From assembly GCA_902766305.1 (NCBI GenBank), contig CACXDE010000201.1, forward strand, positions 1-8,870: 8,870 bases of DNA, read 5' to 3'. This DNA is from an uncultured Ruminococcus sp. (lineage in GTDB: Bacteria > Bacillota > Clostridia > Oscillospirales > Acutalibacteraceae). Under the pieces are notes generated by a model. The model was not told where the DNA came from and ran no database searches. It worked only from the letters and a program-made list of their open reading frames with translations. The translations under genes were made by a program, and so were the position numbers. Shown in pieces: positions 5,590 to 8,870 of this stretch; the first letter of the stretch is position 1, and each line of letters opens with the position of its first letter.

Positions 5590-7372
5590 TTCGGAAAACC
5601 TGTTTCCGATCATCAAAAAGTGGCTTTATTCTGACAAGGATATTTTCCTGAGAGAAATAATTGCCAACGGCTGTGATGCTATTAAAAAGTATCAGAGCCT
5701 TTGCACTATAGGAGAAGCAGAGGATGACGGTAATTCACCGAGAATTGACGTTATACTTGATAAGGATGCAAAAACCCTTACTATAAGTGATAACGGTCTT
5801 GGCATGACAGCAGATGAAGTGGAAAAATACATTACACAGGTCGCTTTTTCAGGTGCTAAGGAGTTTATTGAAAAATATAGTGACAAAACAGACGCAGAGG
5901 GCGGAATTATAGGTCATTTCGGTCTTGGCTTCTATTCATCATATATGGTATCCGATACGGTTGAGATAGACACTCTTTCCTATCAGTCTGGTTCTGAGGC
6001 TGTACACTGGTCAAGCGACGGCAGCAGCACATATGAAATAACAGACAGCGAAAGAACGGAGAGAGGTACTTCAGTAATCATGCACCTGTCTGAGGACGGT
6101 ATGGAATTTTGTGACAGCATTAAGCTGCGCTCTGTACTTAAAAAGTATTGTCACTTCATGCCGTATGAGATATTCTATTCCTGTGTTCAGGAAAAGAAGG
6201 ATGATGAAGAGGAAAAGTGTGTTAATATCACTGAGCCGCTCTGGCTGAAAGCACCGAAGGACTGCACTACAGAGGAATATGAGGACTTCTACAGAGAGGT
6301 ATTCCCTGATATAAACCTTCCTCTGTTCTGGATACATCTGAATGTGGATTATCCGTTCAATCTGAAAGGTATACTTTACTTCCCGAAACAGACAGACAAG
6401 CTTCAGGTTATGCCAGGTGAGATAAAGCTTTTCTCAAATCAAGTATATATCGCAGACAACATTAAAGAAGTTGTACCGGAGTTTCTTATGCTTCTTAAAG
6501 GTGTAATTGACTGTCCTGATCTGCCGCTGAATGTTTCAAGGTCATTCTTACAGAATGACGGAGAGGTTGCCAAGATATCAAAGCATATCACAAAGAAGGT
6601 CGCTGACAAGCTTGTAAGCGTATTCAAAAATGAAAGAAAAGAATACGAAAGCTACTGGGATGATATCTCTCCATTTATCAAGTTCGGCTGCATCAAGGAT
6701 GATAAGTTCTATGAAAGAATGAAGGATATAATACTTTACAAGACCACTGACGGCGAGTTCAAGACCTTCTCCGAAATTCCAAAGTATGACAACAAGGTTT
6801 ATTATGTTTCCGATATGAATGCGCAGGCTCAGTATGTGAAGATATTCAAGGATAACGGTATTGACGCAATAATCCTTGAACATAACATAGACACACATTT
6901 TGTCACCTACCTTGAATATAAAGAGGCTGGCACAAGATTTATCAGGATAGATTCTGATGTTGATGAAGCGCTTAAATCAGATGCACAGGAAGAGGATAAG
7001 GAAGAAAACGAAAAGCTTATCCAGCTATTCAAGGATGCGCTTGGCATGGACAAGCTTGAAATAAAGGCTCAGGCACTCAAATCCGAAGGTACTCCTGCTG
7101 TTATCACCATAAATGAATATCAGAGAAGAATAAACGATATGAACCGCCTGTATGGCGATATGTTCGGTGCAAACAATGATAAGGCTAAAGAGACTCTCAT
7201 AATCAATACTGCTAACCCTGTAATACAGAAGCTTGCAGATTATGAAGATGAAAAGAGAGATCTTCTTTGCAGACATATTTACGATCTTGCTGCTATCAGT
7301 CAGCGTAAGCTTACAGCAGCTGAATTGGAAGGATTTATCGCAAGAAGCGTAGAAGTAATGGATATGGTATAA
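5561..7372 (+). CDS. htpG: Molecular chaperone HtpG (Hsp90 family)
   Basis: The 603-residue cytoplasmic chaperone is an ATP-driven dimer that remodels client proteins. The N-terminal GHKL ATPase domain (about 1-205) shows REIIANGCDA (31-40) with catalytic Glu32 and Mg-binding Asn36, then Asp39, DNGLGMT (77-83) and the lid glycine motif GHFGLGFYSSY (118-128). The middle domain (about 225-470) includes LPLNVSRSFLQ (321-331), whose Arg327 corresponds to the ATP-contacting arginine of the family. The C-terminal dimerisation part is short and carries an INEYQRRINDMNRLYG segment. The family's usual GQFGVGFYS and SGTKEF motifs read GHFGLGFYS and SGAKEF here, which I take as subfamily variation. No CIRCE element or separate promoter is seen in the 42 bases after ftsK, so it is probably read through from that gene. 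A bidirectional terminator follows six bases after the stop. Confidence 0.95.
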   Translation: MKKEGQIRVDSENLFPIIKKWLYSDKDIFLREIIANGCDAIKKYQSLCTIGEAEDDGNSPRIDVILDKDAKTLTISDNGLGMTADEVEKYITQVAFSGAKEFIEKYSDKTDAEGGIIGHFGLGFYSSYMVSDTVEIDTLSYQSGSEAVHWSSDGSSTYEITDSERTERGTSVIMHLSEDGMEFCDSIKLRSVLKKYCHFMPYEIFYSCVQEKKDDEEEKCVNITEPLWLKAPKDCTTEEYEDFYREVFPDINLPLFWIHLNVDYPFNLKGILYFPKQTDKLQVMPGEIKLFSNQVYIADNIKEVVPEFLMLLKGVIDCPDLPLNVSRSFLQNDGEVAKISKHITKKVADKLVSVFKNERKEYESYWDDISPFIKFGCIKDDKFYERMKDIILYKTTDGEFKTFSEIPKYDNKVYYVSDMNAQAQYVKIFKDNGIDAIILEHNIDTHFVTYLEYKEAGTRFIRIDSDVDEALKSDAQEEDKEENEKLIQLFKDALGMDKLEIKAQALKSEGTPAVITINEYQRRINDMNRLYGDMFGANNDKAKETLIINTANPVIQKLADYEDEKRDLLCRHIYDLAAISQRKLTAAELEGFIARSVEVMDMV

Positions 7373-7410
7373 AAAACTCCGGGGCAAAGGCGTTGCGGCT
7401 TTTGTCCCGG
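7371..7410. terminator. Bidirectional terminator between htpG and the DUF5711 gene
   Basis: CCGGGGCAAAGG (7379-7390) pairs with CTTTTGTCCCGG (7399-7410), giving 12 pairs including two G-U, with an 8-base loop. Read on the minus strand, the stem is followed by AGTTTTTT (7378-7371), a good U-run. On the plus strand the tail is TATTCTTATT, which is T-rich but broken. The hairpin fills almost all of the 43 bases between the two convergent stop codons. Confidence 0.85.
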
Positions 7411-7415
7411 TATTC

Positions 7416-8672
7416 TTATTCATACTGTGCGTCTATTTTATATATATTGCCTGTACCAAGAATGTATAATGTATTTGCTTCACAAAAACATATTTTTCTT
7501 GAATCATGCGCTGTTTCTTTATGATACAGCTGTGAACCCTTGAAATTGAAAATGGAAAAGTCGTTCTGCATAAGTACACATATCTTTTCGTTGTAATAAT
7601 CAAGGGACAGTATCCTCTTCCCCGTAGATATCTCAGAGTCCTTTTTAGCATCCGAATTAATAGCAACGATATCACATTCATGTCCGTCAGGATTTGTTGA
7701 AAGTGAAAGAACAACCCCATAATCCCTCTTCATTACATATGTAGTCAATACTCTTGAATTGTATGATATCTCTTTCAGATTCTTTTTCTTTATATCCACA
7801 TAGTATATAGAGTTATCTCCGACAGCCATTACCTTATCGTCATCAAGATAGCATATATCGTAGATATACGTATCTTCAAATTCATATTTCTGATAATATG
7901 TTTTCTGAGAAAAATCAAGAATATAAATAACTGAAATAAGTCCTCCGTCCTTGGCTGATACACCGCTCAGTGCTGCTCTTGTACCGTCCGAGTTCACGGA
8001 AACATTGTTTACATAGTATTCCGCAAATGAATAGCTGTATACCTTTTCATTATTTTTATCATTGACTGTAAATTCAGAAAGATAGTCGCTTCCATGAGTT
8101 AACAGAACATATGTTCCGTTTGAAGCAATATCAGCATCGAAAAGTTTGAGTTCAGTATTGCCGGAATAGACAACAGAATTACGGTTGATTATCCTGTAGC
8201 CTGTTGCATCAGCATTATATATCATAGAATAATCATTATTTGATTTAAGAATAGGATTTGCGAAAGAATGCTGATTGCTCTGATATTCTCCGGCATTGGA
8301 ATTTAATACAACAATTGAAGTATTACTGCAATAAACAGGTGATCGGTTCATAATTGAAAAATTCTCGCTGTTTATTGATGTACCTGTAATGCTGACAGGA
8401 TAACCTCCGCCTTCAGATTTGCCTAAAAGCTCATATTGTATCCAGTGAGAAATATTATCAGGGGTAAGCTTGTCTATATTAACAAGAGCAAGAACTACAA
8501 TTACACCAACAAAAAGAATAAACAATACCTTAAAAAACTTCTTTGTAAGATTTGTCGGTGCAGGATCACTGTCTTTTGTACCGGCAAGAGGAACATCCTC
8601 ATAACTGATATGTTTTCTTTCAGGTTCTTTTGTCCTGTTTTTGCCTTTTTTCAAAAAACCGTTTTTTTTCAT
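7416..8672 (-). CDS. DUF5711-type membrane-anchored beta-propeller protein
   Basis: This 418-residue protein has a basic, disordered N-terminus (1-44), one membrane segment (about 47-65, [18 protein letters not shown]) and a large C-terminal domain that should face outside by the positive-inside rule. The juxtamembrane stretch [16 protein letters not shown] and YPVSITGTS (91-99) resemble the DUF5711 family, as far as I remember it. The rest is rich in short beta-strands recurring about every 40 residues, with [10 protein letters not shown] and [19 protein letters not shown] typical of WD40/PQQ-like propeller blades. No catalytic motif is seen. The function is unknown; a binding or scaffold role at the membrane is inference. 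ATG 8670-8672 overlaps the truA stop as ATGA, and GAGGTGG (8683-8677) four bases upstream is its ribosome binding site, so translation is probably coupled to truA. Codons 2-4 hold a run of eight A. The shared terminator at 7371-7410 ends the unit. Confidence 0.75.
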   Translation of the reverse strand: MKKNGFLKKGKNRTKEPERKHISYEDVPLAGTKDSDPAPTNLTKKFFKVLFILFVGVIVVLALVNIDKLTPDNISHWIQYELLGKSEGGGYPVSITGTSINSENFSIMNRSPVYCSNTSIVVLNSNAGEYQSNQHSFANPILKSNNDYSMIYNADATGYRIINRNSVVYSGNTELKLFDADIASNGTYVLLTHGSDYLSEFTVNDKNNEKVYSYSFAEYYVNNVSVNSDGTRAALSGVSAKDGGLISVIYILDFSQKTYYQKYEFEDTYIYDICYLDDDKVMAVGDNSIYYVDIKKKNLKEISYNSRVLTTYVMKRDYGVVLSLSTNPDGHECDIVAINSDAKKDSEISTGKRILSLDYYNEKICVLMQNDFSIFNFKGSQLYHKETAHDSRKICFCEANTLYILGTGNIYKIDAQYE

Positions 8673-8870
8673 TGTCCCACCTCTTCGTTATAAAATACCT
8701 TATTAAGATAAAGTCCGTGTGCCGGAGCTGTAGGTCCTGCATTATTCCTGTTCTTCGATTCAATGATTCCTTCTATATCAGCTGGAGAGATTTTACCCTG
8801 TGAAACATACAGAAGTGTACCAACTATTATCCTTACCATATTGTACAGGAATCCGTCTGCTTCTGCCGTC
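8669..8870 (-). CDS. truA: tRNA pseudouridine synthase A, C-terminal end (partial)
   Basis: The minus-strand frame enters from the right edge (first full codon at 8869-8867) and gives 66 residues ending at TGA 8671-8669. The peptide [15 protein letters not shown], followed by [17 protein letters not shown] and [12 protein letters not shown], is the conserved C-terminal part of TruA. There the YNMVR segment packs near the active site and APAHGL is a family signature. TruA converts uridines 38-40 of the tRNA anticodon arm to pseudouridine. The catalytic aspartate lies beyond the window. The last codons contain the ribosome binding site of the DUF5711-type gene, whose ATG overlaps the truA stop, so the two form one transcription unit. 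Confidence 0.93.
   Translation of the reverse strand, partial: TAEADGFLYNMVRIIVGTLLYVSQGKISPADIEGIIESKNRNNAGPTAPAHGLYLNKVFYNEEVGQ

Overview
The window looks like chromosomal core sequence from a low- to mid-GC Firmicute of the class Clostridia, most likely a Ruminococcus-like member of the Oscillospiraceae. This rests on the A/T-rich codon use, strong GGAGG ribosome binding sites, a TepA/SpoIIIE-type gene set close to that of Bacillus, and a DUF5711-type protein, a family I associate with Ruminococcaceae and relatives. The taxon is inferred, not proven. I see no mobile element, CRISPR array, tRNA or rRNA.

Left part (1-835): the 3' end of an NADP-dependent isocitrate dehydrogenase gene (icd) is followed by a hairpin, a short unrecognised reading frame with no visible ribosome binding site (257-493), and a strong intrinsic terminator (511-539). 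Next comes a second, much longer imperfect hairpin ending in seven T (545-653) and an AT-rich stretch. A near-consensus sigma-A promoter (TTGAAT, 17 bases, TATACT) then drives the next block. An inverted repeat straddles its -10 box.

Middle part (836-7372): four genes on the + strand are probably one operon: tepA (ClpP-fold serine peptidase), uppP (undecaprenyl-diphosphatase), ftsK/spoIIIE (septal DNA translocase) and htpG (Hsp90). Gaps are 74, 91 and 42 bases, each gene has its own ribosome binding site, and the first two gaps hold hairpins without T-runs. The theme is envelope and division upkeep plus protein quality control: lipid carrier recycling for peptidoglycan, chromosome clearance from the septum, and a chaperone and a peptidase.

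Right part (7373-8870): a compact bidirectional terminator separates htpG from a convergent minus-strand pair. These are the 3' end of truA (tRNA pseudouridine synthase) and, overlapping it by ATGA, a membrane-anchored DUF5711-type protein with a probable beta-propeller domain.

I found no clearly new system. The best leads are the long hairpin at 545-653, the inverted repeat over the tepA promoter, the orphan frame at 257-493, an acidic insertion in the FtsK motor, and the truA-coupled DUF5711 protein.
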